From: JBFLVQ01 sp040758525
GTDB lineage: Bacteria; Acidobacteriota; Blastocatellia; Chloracidobacteriales; JADJPF01
Direction: 5' to 3'
NCBI GenBank assembly: GCA_040758525.1
Contig: JBFLVQ010000177.1
Location: 1-14,429 of the forward strand
Length of the DNA stretch: 14,429 bases
The notes under the pieces were generated by a model, which saw nothing but the letters and a program-made list of their open reading frames with translations, was not told the DNA's origin and did no database searches. Position 1 is the stretch's first letter, and each line of letters begins with the position of its first letter. The position numbers and the translations under genes are program-made. This document shows positions 7,927 to 14,325 of this stretch, in pieces.

Positions 7927-8856
7927 TCAGGAAGGCACACTGGAGCTTTTCACATCCTGAACAACTGTCGCTTTCACAGTATTGTCGTCTGTATTACTGC
8001 TCTCTTCAATCGGCTCAGCGAGCAGTGCATCAATATGCTTCTTCAATTCAGCCTCACTGACTACGCCTCGTATTTGAGCAATGATCTTGCCTTGCCGATT
8101 AATAATAATTGTGCCAGGTAGAGCAGCCCCTAGACCGAAGCTCCCCATATTAGTAGTTGTAGCTCCCAACCAAATAGGAAAATTGATCTGATTGTCTTTG
8201 ACAAACTTGATTATTGCATCCCGCTTTTCCAGTTCATCCGCTGATGCGCCAATAACCTGAATACCAAATGGTGCGTAGCTATTCTGTATCTTTATCAGAG
8301 TCGGCATTTCAGCCTTACAAGGAGCACACCAGGTTGCCCAGAAGTTCAAAATAACGACCTTGCCACGATAGCCGCTAAGATTCTGTTGCGCACCAGCAAT
8401 ATCTTTTAAGATCAATTCAGGCGCCTGATTACCAACAGCGATTGCTGCTGTTGTCTGTAGGGCAGGATTATCGGCTATCACTCTTATCGTATCTACTTTC
8501 AGATAACGCTTACCATCCTTCTCTTGAACTGTACCAGCCACCTCAACAATTTTAGCGGTATAGTCGAGCCATCCTGTCTTGGTCTTCTTCAACTTGCCAT
8601 ATTCAAGCTGGTAGAGAGTGGCGTCAGAGTCCCAATTTACCGCTAGTACAGTTGATATTCCTTCTGCTTTGCAATCAACTGCGCACTCCAAATCATGCTC
8701 ACTACCATATCGATTAACTTTACGATCATCTTCTGTCCAACATTTAGAGCAGGCAACTTGACCTTTTAATACAATAGATCTATTCGAATCTTGCGCGCTT
8801 GTGGGACTGGTAAACAGAGCTAGCAAGAGGAGCGTTAAAACTAATCTACCTCCCAT
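7927..8856 (-). CDS. TlpA-like thioredoxin-fold oxidoreductase with extra Cys-rich N-terminal domain
   Basis: A 309-residue protein with a signal peptide (about 1-21, ending SAQD). A first domain (about 28-126) carries Cys36, Cys39, His54, Cys58 and Cys62 and a beta-rich, OB-like pattern. The second domain (about 142-282) is a TlpA/ResA-type thioredoxin fold with the active site WCAPC (176-180) and cis-Pro247. Such proteins act in the periplasm to reduce disulfides, for example in cytochrome c maturation. The extra domain's CxxC and CxxxC could bind metal or exchange electrons with the TlpA site; this is inference. AGAGAGG lies four bases before the ATG. The gene is 79 bp downstream of the Cys-rich gene and just upstream of the barrel-like gene, so a three-gene unit is likely. 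The C-terminal tail after about 282 is low-complexity. Confidence 0.88.
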   Translation of the reverse strand: MGGRLVLTLLLLALFTSPTSAQDSNRSIVLKGQVACSKCWTEDDRKVNRYGSEHDLECAVDCKAEGISTVLAVNWDSDATLYQLEYGKLKKTKTGWLDYTAKIVEVAGTVQEKDGKRYLKVDTIRVIADNPALQTTAAIAVGNQAPELILKDIAGAQQNLSGYRGKVVILNFWATWCAPCKAEMPTLIKIQNSYAPFGIQVIGASADELEKRDAIIKFVKDNQINFPIWLGATTTNMGSFGLGAALPGTIIINRQGKIIAQIRGVVSEAELKKHIDALLAEPIEESSNTDDNTVKATVVQDVKSSSVPS

Positions 8857-8935
8857 AAAACCTCTCTTTTTTTCGTATTATTACTGGCTACGCAGACAGC
8901 TAGTGCTGCGCATCAATTTCGAATCAATAAGAGTG

Positions 8936-9313
8936 TTAGCACTGTTTGGGAGGTGGCGTGGGAGGAGGCCAGCAGAGATCGATCAAAATACTAGAGAACA
9001 GTTCTGAAACAATCAGTCCATTCTCCTGCTGAGCTATTTTGCCATACACAATGGAAGGAAGTTTAGGTGTACAGCAAAAACAGGATGGGTTTTGACAACC
9101 TTCTGATGAATGCTGAGAATCTTGATCGTTATTAGTACCAGAAAAGATAATTGAATGTTGAGTGTTGTAGGTAGAGGCAAGATCAGTTAGGTTTTGATCT
9201 ATTGCTAATGATTCACAAAAGCAGATGCCAGCCGCCGCCGTATCAATCAGGATCATGCTACTGAGCAATAGTACACCTAAAATGTGGAAAGAGGCAAACC
9301 GCCCTAAGTGCAT
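8936..9313 (-). CDS. Small Cys-rich predicted exported protein
   Basis: A 125-residue protein with a signal-like N-terminus (about 8-28). Seven Cys lie in the mature part, including CFC near residue 31 and the cluster CQNPSCFCC (about 93-101). It ends in a Pro-rich tail (PPPTPPPKQC). The pattern of an exported Cys cluster and a C-terminal proline run recalls small DUF2946-like proteins found near metal-handling genes, but I cannot assign the family. Being directly before a TlpA-like oxidoreductase suggests a role in thiol or metal chemistry in the periplasm; this is inferred. GAGG lies eight bases before the ATG and a promoter at 9343-9370. It may alternatively be a fast-evolving lineage-specific gene. 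Confidence 0.6.
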   Translation of the reverse strand: MHLGRFASFHILGVLLLSSMILIDTAAAGICFCESLAIDQNLTDLASTYNTQHSIIFSGTNNDQDSQHSSEGCQNPSCFCCTPKLPSIVYGKIAQQENGLIVSELFSSILIDLCWPPPTPPPKQC

Positions 9314-9342
9314 CCCATCTACCTCTACAGTTAAGTGAGTTA

Positions 9343-9370
9343 ATCATATCAGGTAATTGAACTGTTGCAA
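9343..9370 (-). promoter_or_regulatory. Candidate promoter of the Cys-rich/TlpA/barrel unit
   Basis: On the minus strand: TTGCAA (9365-9370), a 16-bp spacer, TATGAT (9343-9348). The -10 box is good and the -35 box moderate (4 of 6). It lies about 30 bp before the start at 9313. Confidence 0.4.
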
Positions 9371-9420
9371 CCCACCTTTTGCTATCAAGATTGTTATCAA
9401 AATTACTTTAAAACTATAAC

Positions 9421-9439
9421 AGCCACCTTATCGGTGGCT
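9421..9439 (-). terminator. Terminator of the tRNA-Thr gene
   Basis: A perfect 7-bp stem (AGCCACC/GGTGGCT) with a 5-nt loop, followed on the minus strand by GTTATAGTTTT. It lies 21 bp past the tRNA 3' end. Confidence 0.6.
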
Positions 9440-9460
9440 ATCAGGTCTTTATTAATCTGA

Positions 9461-9533
9461 AGCCGACTGCCGGACTTGAACCGGCGACCTGCTGATTACG
9501 AATCAGCCGCTCTACCAACTGAGCTAAGTCGGC
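9461..9533 (-). tRNA. tRNA-Thr (anticodon CGT)
   Basis: Read on the minus strand, all arms fold perfectly: acceptor GCCGACT/AGTCGGC, D arm GCTC/GAGC, anticodon stem GCTGA/TCAGC with loop TTCGTAA (anticodon CGT, reading ACG), and T arm GCCGG/CCGGC with loop TTCAAGT. The length is 73 nt to the discriminator (U). CCA is not encoded, so it must be added after transcription. It has its own promoter and terminator. Confidence 0.97.
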
Positions 9534-9548
9534 GTAAAAGAGAGGCTC

Positions 9549-9577
9549 ATTTTAATTAAGTGAATTGACACTGTCAA
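9549..9577 (-). promoter_or_regulatory. Promoter of the tRNA-Thr gene
   Basis: On the minus strand: TTGACA (9572-9577, perfect), a 17-bp spacer, TAAAAT (9549-9554). The predicted start near 9542 gives a leader of roughly 9 nt before the mature tRNA 5' end. The -35 box is half of a TTGACA-C-TGTCAA palindrome (9565-9577). Confidence 0.7.
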
Positions 9578-9605
9578 CCATTAGTTGTCTAACCATTTCT
9601 CCCTA

Positions 9606-10382
9606 TCATACAAGAGTAACAGCTCTTCGTGATTTGTTTAATAAGCGATCTAATACTGTATGCGCGCGTGCCGGGTTAGTAAGTAGTAATGCATCTTCCA
9701 GGCTTACCCATTGGCCTTCAACAAAACCTTCGCTAGTACGAACGCGCAAAGAGCCTGCAGGATCACCACAACGCATTAAATAGTAACTGACACGCTTGTA
9801 AACCACCTGCTTGCCAGTAATGACAAAGTAGCCAACACGACCAAGAAACTTCTTTACTTTGAGTGCGGCAATACCCGTCTCTTCTTTGACTTCACGTAAG
9901 GCAGTCTGTCGTCGTCGCTCACCGGTTTTACGCCGTCCCTTAGGCAGCACCCATTCCATGTTGTCGCCCTCACGTTTAAGCAGCAGCAGAATCTCCTGCT
10001 CCTGCTTGGCGCGTAAGACAATTCCCCCTGCTCCATCTATACGTTGTAATTTTTCGTAGCGGCCCGGCAGTTTATTACAAGAGATATATTCGATCGAGAG
10101 CTGATCAGCATAGTAACCATTGTCGGTAGGTTCGAAGTGTGTACCGGCTTCGATAGCAGCACGAGCAGCGACACGTATAATAATTGACTGCGGCTTACGT
10201 TGGCGCCGTAGTTTCTGTAGATGTTCCGTAAATAGAAGCGGATTGCGAGAGTGGAACTTGATCATATGTCGAGCAATCGCTTGACGCATCTGTTTACGAC
10301 TCAGCGCACAGTATAGCCACTCTGGCAACTCCAACGATTTTACCTCGATCTTGGCTGTAATGATCTTCCTCCTATTTGCCAA
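9606..10382 (-). CDS. Nudix hydrolase with N-terminal extension
   Basis: A 258-residue protein from a TTG at 10382. The Nudix domain covers about 115-245, with a complete Nudix box at 149-171: G149, E155, then REVxEExG with metal-binding E164, E167 and E168. LPKG precedes the box. Nudix enzymes split nucleoside diphosphates linked to another group, such as dinucleoside polyphosphates, ADP-ribose or oxidised dNTPs; the substrate cannot be read from this. Residues 1-110 are basic and partly helical and match no domain I know; they more than double the usual length of about 140. The TTG start has no ribosome-binding site before it, while AGGAGG lies inside the frame, six bases before an ATT at 10361. 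The true start may be that ATT, shortening the protein by seven residues. There is no signal peptide, so it is cytoplasmic. Confidence 0.88.
   Translation of the reverse strand: MANRRKIITAKIEVKSLELPEWLYCALSRKQMRQAIARHMIKFHSRNPLLFTEHLQKLRRQRKPQSIIIRVAARAAIEAGTHFEPTDNGYYADQLSIEYISCNKLPGRYEKLQRIDGAGGIVLRAKQEQEILLLLKREGDNMEWVLPKGRRKTGERRRQTALREVKEETGIAALKVKKFLGRVGYFVITGKQVVYKRVSYYLMRCGDPAGSLRVRTSEGFVEGQWVSLEDALLLTNPARAHTVLDRLLNKSRRAVTLV
10368..10373 (-). promoter_or_regulatory. Perfect AGGAGG ribosome-binding site inside the Nudix frame
   Basis: AGGAGG on the minus strand, spaced 6 nt from an in-frame ATT (10359-10361). No ATG, GTG or TTG lies at a usable distance downstream. It argues for a non-standard start codon. 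Confidence 0.55.
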
Positions 10383-10406
10383 GCCCGGCAGGCGTTAATT
10401 GAATTT

Positions 10407-10435
10407 TTATAACATAATTAAGATCCCCTAGGCAA
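10407..10435 (-). promoter_or_regulatory. Candidate promoter of the Nudix gene
   Basis: On the minus strand: TTGCCT (10430-10435), a 17-bp spacer, TTATAA (10407-10412); with an 18-bp spacer the -10 reads TATAAA. The start near 10400 leaves both candidate start codons inside the transcript. Confidence 0.45.
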
Positions 10436-10453
10436 CTACAGCTTAAAAGCCTA

Positions 10454-10483
10454 TTGACGCCAATGGTGAGGCATAAATAGAAT
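10454..10483 (+). promoter_or_regulatory. Candidate promoter of the lipoprotein gene
   Basis: TTGACG (10454-10459), an 18-bp spacer, TAGAAT (10478-10483). Each box has five of six consensus bases. It is back to back with the Nudix promoter in the 170-bp divergent region and gives a leader of about 60 nt. Confidence 0.5.
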
Positions 10484-10552
10484 TGTTTGTTCGGCCCGCT
10501 ATAACCGGCCCTATCACGAAATCATTTAGCTCTGTTAGTTTTTGAGGTTTTT

Positions 10553-11104
10553 ATGAAAGTTAAATTTATCTCTCTGGCTTTAGTAACACTATTTTCCCTT
10601 GGTTGTGCCAGCAACCAAGCCAATTCTACTGCTAATACTAGTCAAAGCGATGCTAAGGCGACGCCTAGCACTAATACTTCACTGCCTATGCCTTCCCCAG
10701 CTCGAGAGGAGCTGAACAAACCTGGTAAACCTGCCGCTAATGGCAAAACAATAGCATCGCTCTACAACCACCTGAAAGCAAAAGGCTGGAACTTCACTGA
10801 GCCGCAAGCGACGACCGTGCGTATGTACACGGCAGAAGAGTCGGCTGGTTTCCGTGATGAGAAGAGAATTGGTTATATGATTATGCGGTTCGAGAATGCC
10901 GAGAAGGCACGGGCCAATTTTGAAAAGATCGATACTATCTACCGCTCTCCTCGTATGCGTGGCCGTGCACTGCTTGCCGAGAATTTTATCCTTGCCGTGT
11001 TCGGCACACAGAAAGGGATCAATCAGCCGATCTTGCTCCAATTAGAAGAGTCAGATTATAAAAATTTGCAGGCAGACCTTGATGAGTATTTTAAGAAATC
11101 CTAG
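10553..11104 (+). CDS. Predicted lipoprotein of unknown function
   Basis: A 183-residue protein with a lipoprotein signal peptide: MKVK start, hydrophobic core, and lipobox SLGC with Cys18 as the lipidation site. A Ser/Thr/Asn/Pro-rich linker (about 19-60) leads to a compact globular domain (about 64-183) with mixed helix and strand and no motif I recognise. It is probably anchored in the outer or inner membrane with the domain in the periplasm. GAGG lies five bases before the ATG, and a promoter at 10454-10483. It ends one base before the convergent coiled-coil gene. Confidence 0.75.
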   Translation: MKVKFISLALVTLFSLGCASNQANSTANTSQSDAKATPSTNTSLPMPSPAREELNKPGKPAANGKTIASLYNHLKAKGWNFTEPQATTVRMYTAEESAGFRDEKRIGYMIMRFENAEKARANFEKIDTIYRSPRMRGRALLAENFILAVFGTQKGINQPILLQLEESDYKNLQADLDEYFKKS

Positions 11105-11105
11105 A

Positions 11106-11708
11106 TCAACTAGATGATTTACGTGCTTGTAGCTCTCGTAACTTCTCGGTGACACTACGATACATCTTCAAGGCACGCTCTTCTGCTTCAGTAGCGCGTA
11201 GCTCTGCTTCCTGCAACTGAGCTTGCAGTTCTGCAATACGGGCTTCAGCAGCGATCGCACGATGCTCTGCCTCCATAGCACGCACTTCAGAGGCATCAAA
11301 GCTTGCCTGTAGATTGCTAAACTCAGACTGCAATATCTCCAATCCCTCCTCTGCAGTCTGTGTCTGTGACTGTGCCTCCTCTAGTTGTGCTTCTAACTCG
11401 ACAGCACGTGCCTCCGTAGCAATTACCCGATCCTTAGCTTCACTAAGGCGTGTCTCCGTCTCCTCCAACTTGCCTTGCAGTTCTACTAGACGCTTCTGTG
11501 CAGAAGAGGCTTTACGCTCGCTCTCAAGCGCACGCAACTCCATAGAGTGTAGCCGCTGCTTAAAATTAGCCAACTGTGATTGTATATCGCTACCTGAACT
11601 GGCCGCTTCAGCCAGTAATCTCTGCATCAACTGGCGCAGATCTGTTAGCGCCCGATCCAACTGTTGCTCTTGCGTAGAGGCTGCTATTTTGGTTTCGGAG
11701 TTGGTCAT
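11106..11708 (-). CDS. Coiled-coil protein, Ala/Glu-rich
   Basis: A 200-residue protein from the ATG at 11708. From about residue 15 to the end it is almost continuous heptad-pattern coiled coil, rich in Ala, Glu, Arg and Gln, with near-repeats such as ATEARAVELEAQLEEAQ, AAEARIAELQAQLQEAE and ATEAEERA. No enzymatic domain, signal peptide or membrane segment is visible, so a structural or scaffolding cytoplasmic role is likely. The frame extends upstream to another ATG at 11792, but those 28 codons do not fit the composition, and a TTGACA promoter box overlaps their start, so I prefer 11708 (GGAA eight bases upstream). The gene converges on the lipoprotein gene with a one-base gap. Confidence 0.75.
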   Translation of the reverse strand: MTNSETKIAASTQEQQLDRALTDLRQLMQRLLAEAASSGSDIQSQLANFKQRLHSMELRALESERKASSAQKRLVELQGKLEETETRLSEAKDRVIATEARAVELEAQLEEAQSQTQTAEEGLEILQSEFSNLQASFDASEVRAMEAEHRAIAAEARIAELQAQLQEAELRATEAEERALKMYRSVTEKLRELQARKSSS

Positions 11709-11769
11709 GAAAAGGTTCCGTATAAGGATTAATGGCAACAGTGTGCTTACGATGGTTGCTCTACTATTA

Positions 11770-11799
11770 ATTAAGCGGGATTCATACGCCATTTGTCAA
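11770..11799 (-). promoter_or_regulatory. Weak candidate promoter of the coiled-coil gene
   Basis: On the minus strand: perfect TTGACA (11794-11799), an 18-bp spacer, weak CTTAAT (11770-11775). The predicted start near 11762 lies inside the longer reading frame and favours the start at 11708. Confidence 0.3.
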
Positions 11800-11847
11800 T
11801 GCATTTTACTATCTAAAGGTGCGAGGTTCTGGGTTGTCCTTGCCCGC

Positions 11848-11871
11848 CTGATCATTTGCCTTTATGATCAG
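11848..11871. other. Inverted repeat upstream of the zinc-ribbon gene
   Basis: Perfect 8-bp arms CTGATCAT (11848-11855) and ATGATCAG (11864-11871) around an 8-nt centre, ending 30 bp before the ATG at 11902. It could be a dimeric regulator site or a leader hairpin. The centre-to-centre distance of 16 bp would suit a dimer on one face of the helix. No known operator is recognised. Confidence 0.4.
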
Positions 11872-11901
11872 CGAACACATTTCAGGTTCGGGAGAACGAT
11901 C

Positions 11902-12285
11902 ATGGAGAACTCTCACAGCCGGGTCGGGCAGGAAATCGAAGCTTATTGTGGCAAATGCCGAATGGATCGCACACATCGTGTTGTAGCTCAAGATGCCGAT
12001 GGCACGATACGTAAAATAATCTGTGCAATGTGCCAGAGTTACCGTCATTACCGGCCGCCACAAATGGGCCAGACTACTACTAGACGTACCTCTGTGCGTA
12101 CTGCATCAGCGCCAGAGGATTTTGGCCCACCCAGCCGCGTTTATAATATGAGGGAAAACTATCAAGTAGGAGAAGTACTTTCCCATCCCCAATTTGGCAT
12201 CGGTAAGGTGGTTGTACTACGTGATGCCAATAAGATCGAAGTAAAGTTCCCTGATGGGGTAAAGTTGCTACTACAGAACAAGTAA
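11902..12285 (+). CDS. Zinc-ribbon protein with Tudor-like (PcrA-tail-like) C-terminal domain
   Basis: A 127-residue protein. The N-terminal part has CGKC (16-19) and CAMC (41-44), a probable four-Cys zinc ribbon. A Thr/Arg/Pro-rich linker (about 50-80) follows. The C-terminal part (about 86-127) reads YQVGEVLSHPQFGIGKVV...EVKFPDGVKLL, the pattern of the small beta-barrel at the end of UvrD/PcrA helicases (Tudor-like), which binds RNA polymerase in PcrA. A role in nucleic-acid or polymerase binding is inferred. The start is set by GGGAG at 11890-11894, seven bases before the ATG. The frame is open much further upstream, but that part is antisense to the coiled-coil gene and is rejected. It ends one base before the convergent response-regulator gene. 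Confidence 0.75.
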   Translation: MENSHSRVGQEIEAYCGKCRMDRTHRVVAQDADGTIRKIICAMCQSYRHYRPPQMGQTTTRRTSVRTASAPEDFGPPSRVYNMRENYQVGEVLSHPQFGIGKVVVLRDANKIEVKFPDGVKLLLQNK

Positions 12286-12286
12286 T

Positions 12287-12682
12287 TTAACTACGCCCGA
12301 CGAGTTGGCCAATCGTGGTGGTTAGTTCCTCAGGTTTGAAGGGCTTTTTTAGAAAAGCATCACAACCGGCTGATATCGCTGTAGTCTCATTTTCGGCATG
12401 CGCGCTGATGCCTACGATCTTGGTCTGTGCCAGCTTGGCATCGGCGCGGATCTTTTTAACTAAGGTCAGCCCGTCAATCACAGGCATCTTTAAGTCTATT
12501 AGCGCAACGGCTGGCTCTTCAACCAGATTCTCTAGCGTATTGATTGCGTCAGCGCCATTCTCTGCCTCGACAAAATGGTAACCATCTCGATACAGGATCG
12601 CAATAATCAGTTTACGCAAAGGTGTATCATCCTCGGCAATCAACACCATAGGATGTTCCTCGCGCTGCCACTGCTCAGACAT
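12287..12682 (-). CDS. Single-domain response regulator (receiver only)
   Basis: A 131-residue CheY-like receiver from the ATG at 12682. Acidic pocket D18/D19, phospho-acceptor D63 (ALIDLKMP), switch residue S93 and Lys113 (LKKPF) are all present, so phosphorylation by a histidine kinase is expected. There is no output domain, so it must act by protein contact, as CheY- or DivK-type regulators do. The kinase and target are not in the window. The start is set by GAGGGAG five bases upstream; a TTG 39 bases further up has no such support. The gene is divergent from the SLT-like gene and converges on the zinc-ribbon gene. Confidence 0.92.
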   Translation of the reverse strand: MSEQWQREEHPMVLIAEDDTPLRKLIIAILYRDGYHFVEAENGADAINTLENLVEEPAVALIDLKMPVIDGLTLVKKIRADAKLAQTKIVGISAHAENETTAISAGCDAFLKKPFKPEELTTTIGQLVGRS

Positions 12683-12687
12683 AGTAT

Positions 12688-12694
12688 CTCCCTC
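12688..12694 (-). promoter_or_regulatory. Ribosome-binding site of the response regulator
   Basis: GAGGGAG on the minus strand, 5 nt before the ATG at 12682. It decides the start. Confidence 0.7.
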
Positions 12695-12721
12695 GGTAAT
12701 ATCCAGAACTCTTAATAGCAA

Positions 12722-12972
12722 CTCTTACGAATGCTACTATGATAATGCTGGGGTCTAACAGCCGTCGCGGAGAAAAAATCCCGTCTTTCTTTCTTCTGCT
12801 TAAAGTGGCCATTTACGGCAAGGCGACGTCAATGCTACTATTTCAAGGAAGTTTTTCTGTCACCAGCGATGCTGTGTCGCTGGGGCATCTGCAGAAGCGA
12901 AATCGTCATCATAGTTTCGACGACTGCTATCAGTAACATTTATCTAAAAATTATATGGAGTAAGGGAAATCG
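12722..12972 (+). other. Leader/intergenic region upstream of the SLT-like gene
   Basis: The 290-bp divergent gap between the response regulator and the SLT-like gene contains an 11-bp direct repeat AATGCTACTAT (12730-12740 and 12831-12841), a 6-bp complement CGTCGC/GCGACG (about 12764 and 12822), and a 7-bp hairpin CCAGCGA/TCGCTGG (12863-12869 with 12877-12883). An open frame of 65 codons has no ribosome-binding site and no protein-like composition. A structured leader RNA is possible; I could not match any riboswitch class. Confidence 0.35.
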
Positions 12973-14325
12973 ATGTTTGCGTTCTCGTTACCACAACCTC
13001 CCGCCACCCAGTCTACTTTTATTAGCAAGTTTGCACTACTAGGCTGTCTGTTAGTAACCCTGGCTGGCAGCTCGATCGCACAAGCACAAACACCAGTCAA
13101 AATACCTCAAGCAACCCTTGATCGAGTTATCAAAGAGAAGGGTGCAAAACCGTCTTTTGAAAGTTTCCTGCTTGCCAAACTGACCGAAGCTGAGAAACTG
13201 CTTGCTACTAACTGTCCTATTGACGATGAGACAGTGGGCATCTCTCTGCTTGATCGCCGTAGTAATAAGATCTACACCGTGACCATGAACAAGGCGAATT
13301 TCCTTACTGCTGGCTACCAGCAGCAGTTTGAACTTTCCGATGGCTTAAGTGTAAATGTGCGGGTAGATCAACCAAACTTTATCAATACTAAACTGAGTGT
13401 TGAAGCACAGAGTGGTCTCTTCCTGCCTCTGACAGTGAAATATCCAATTGTAAAGCGAGGCACACTTAAGGAGATCGGTTACTATACCCCCGCCCATCGC
13501 AGTATACAGACAGCCAATCTCGCCAAGCTCGGCGAGCAGTATATTGAGAAGGTGCTTAGTGATGCTGCTAAGGTGCTTAAACGTAATGGGTTGGAGATTC
13601 CTGAAAAGACTCGTAAGCTAGCTCAACACCTCTGTATTGTAGAACATATTGATCATGATCGTTTTCGCAATGAGGAGCCTAGCACTCTCTTTAAGGAAGT
13701 GCTTGCACTCTATGCACTCAATCGTAATGATTGTTATAGATACTCAGTAAGTAGTGCCGGCGCGGGTGGTATGGTTCAGATGATCTCTAGTACTTACCGA
13801 GAGATCAAAAACTCTTTCCCACAAGTCAATTGGGTTAGCGATTTTGAAGCTGGTATGATCAACCATGCCAATGCTGCCAAGGCTATGCTCCTCTACTTAA
13901 ATCGTTATGGCGAGTATTTCCTTGGCCAAGAACGAGTGCAAAGCGCACTTGAAGCTGGTTGGGCAACAGAACAGGAACTAATGGCGGCTGGTTATAATTC
14001 CAATCCTATACGTGTTCCTGGCAAACTTACCCATGGCGAAAATTGGAAGTATGCATTGCCCAGCGAGACTCAAACCTATCTGAGAATCTTGCACTCGCTC
14101 GATAGCTCGATCACTACTGAACCACCCCGTTACCATGCCAAGCCAGTGATCTACCAGACCAGTAAACGTGTCAAGGTACGCCAAGCAGTCGCTAAATCAC
14201 ACTTGAAGAGTCATCGAGTAAAACTACGCAACCGTATTAAAACTTCTCTGCGTAATAGATCAACTAGCCGTACGGCAGTCAAATCTAAACGTAGCTACAT
14301 ACGCAAGAATCAACGCCGGCGTTAG
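12973..14325 (+). CDS. Exported SLT-fold (lytic transglycosylase-like) protein with basic C-terminal tail
   Basis: A 450-residue protein with a signal peptide (hydrophobic about 18-34, cleavage after AQAQ likely). Residues about 45-205 match no domain I know. Residues about 215-375 fit the soluble lytic transglycosylase fold: VEHIDH with Glu224, SSAGAGGMVQM (260-270), YNSNPIRV (341-348) and PSETQTYLRIL (363-373). Such enzymes cleave peptidoglycan glycan strands in the periplasm. In common SLTs the catalytic Glu is 9 residues before the SxxGA motif; here that position is Arg251, so Glu224 or another acid must serve, or activity is lost. The tail (about 395-450) is strongly basic (Arg/Lys) and could bind the wall or nucleic acid. 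AGGG lies six bases before the ATG. The stop codon lies in a terminator-like hairpin loop. Confidence 0.82.
   Translation: MFAFSLPQPPATQSTFISKFALLGCLLVTLAGSSIAQAQTPVKIPQATLDRVIKEKGAKPSFESFLLAKLTEAEKLLATNCPIDDETVGISLLDRRSNKIYTVTMNKANFLTAGYQQQFELSDGLSVNVRVDQPNFINTKLSVEAQSGLFLPLTVKYPIVKRGTLKEIGYYTPAHRSIQTANLAKLGEQYIEKVLSDAAKVLKRNGLEIPEKTRKLAQHLCIVEHIDHDRFRNEEPSTLFKEVLALYALNRNDCYRYSVSSAGAGGMVQMISSTYREIKNSFPQVNWVSDFEAGMINHANAAKAMLLYLNRYGEYFLGQERVQSALEAGWATEQELMAAGYNSNPIRVPGKLTHGENWKYALPSETQTYLRILHSLDSSITTEPPRYHAKPVIYQTSKRVKVRQAVAKSHLKSHRVKLRNRIKTSLRNRSTSRTAVKSKRSYIRKNQRRR

Noticed and set aside
10679..11041. 120-codon minus-strand ORF inside the lipoprotein gene
   Set aside because: It is a shadow of a gene with a clear lipobox, promoter and ribosome-binding site; no recognisable domain.
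11314..11901. A 196-codon N-terminal extension of the zinc-ribbon gene in the same frame
   Set aside because: It lies antisense to the coiled-coil gene. Its Ser/Cys/Arg/Ala-rich composition mirrors the complement of Ala/Glu/Gln codons, and a clear ribosome-binding site precedes the ATG at 11902.
12683..12721. Longer start (TTG at 12721) for the response regulator
   Set aside because: GAGGGAG five bases before the ATG at 12682 fits far better, and receiver domains usually begin close to that point.
12739..12936. Small ORF of 65 codons before the SLT-like gene
   Set aside because: There is no ribosome-binding site and the composition is not protein-like; the region reads better as leader or intergenic DNA.
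12722..12972. A c-di-AMP (ydaO) or c-di-GMP riboswitch
   Set aside because: I looked for the conserved blocks as I remember them and did not find them; only short stems and a direct repeat are present.
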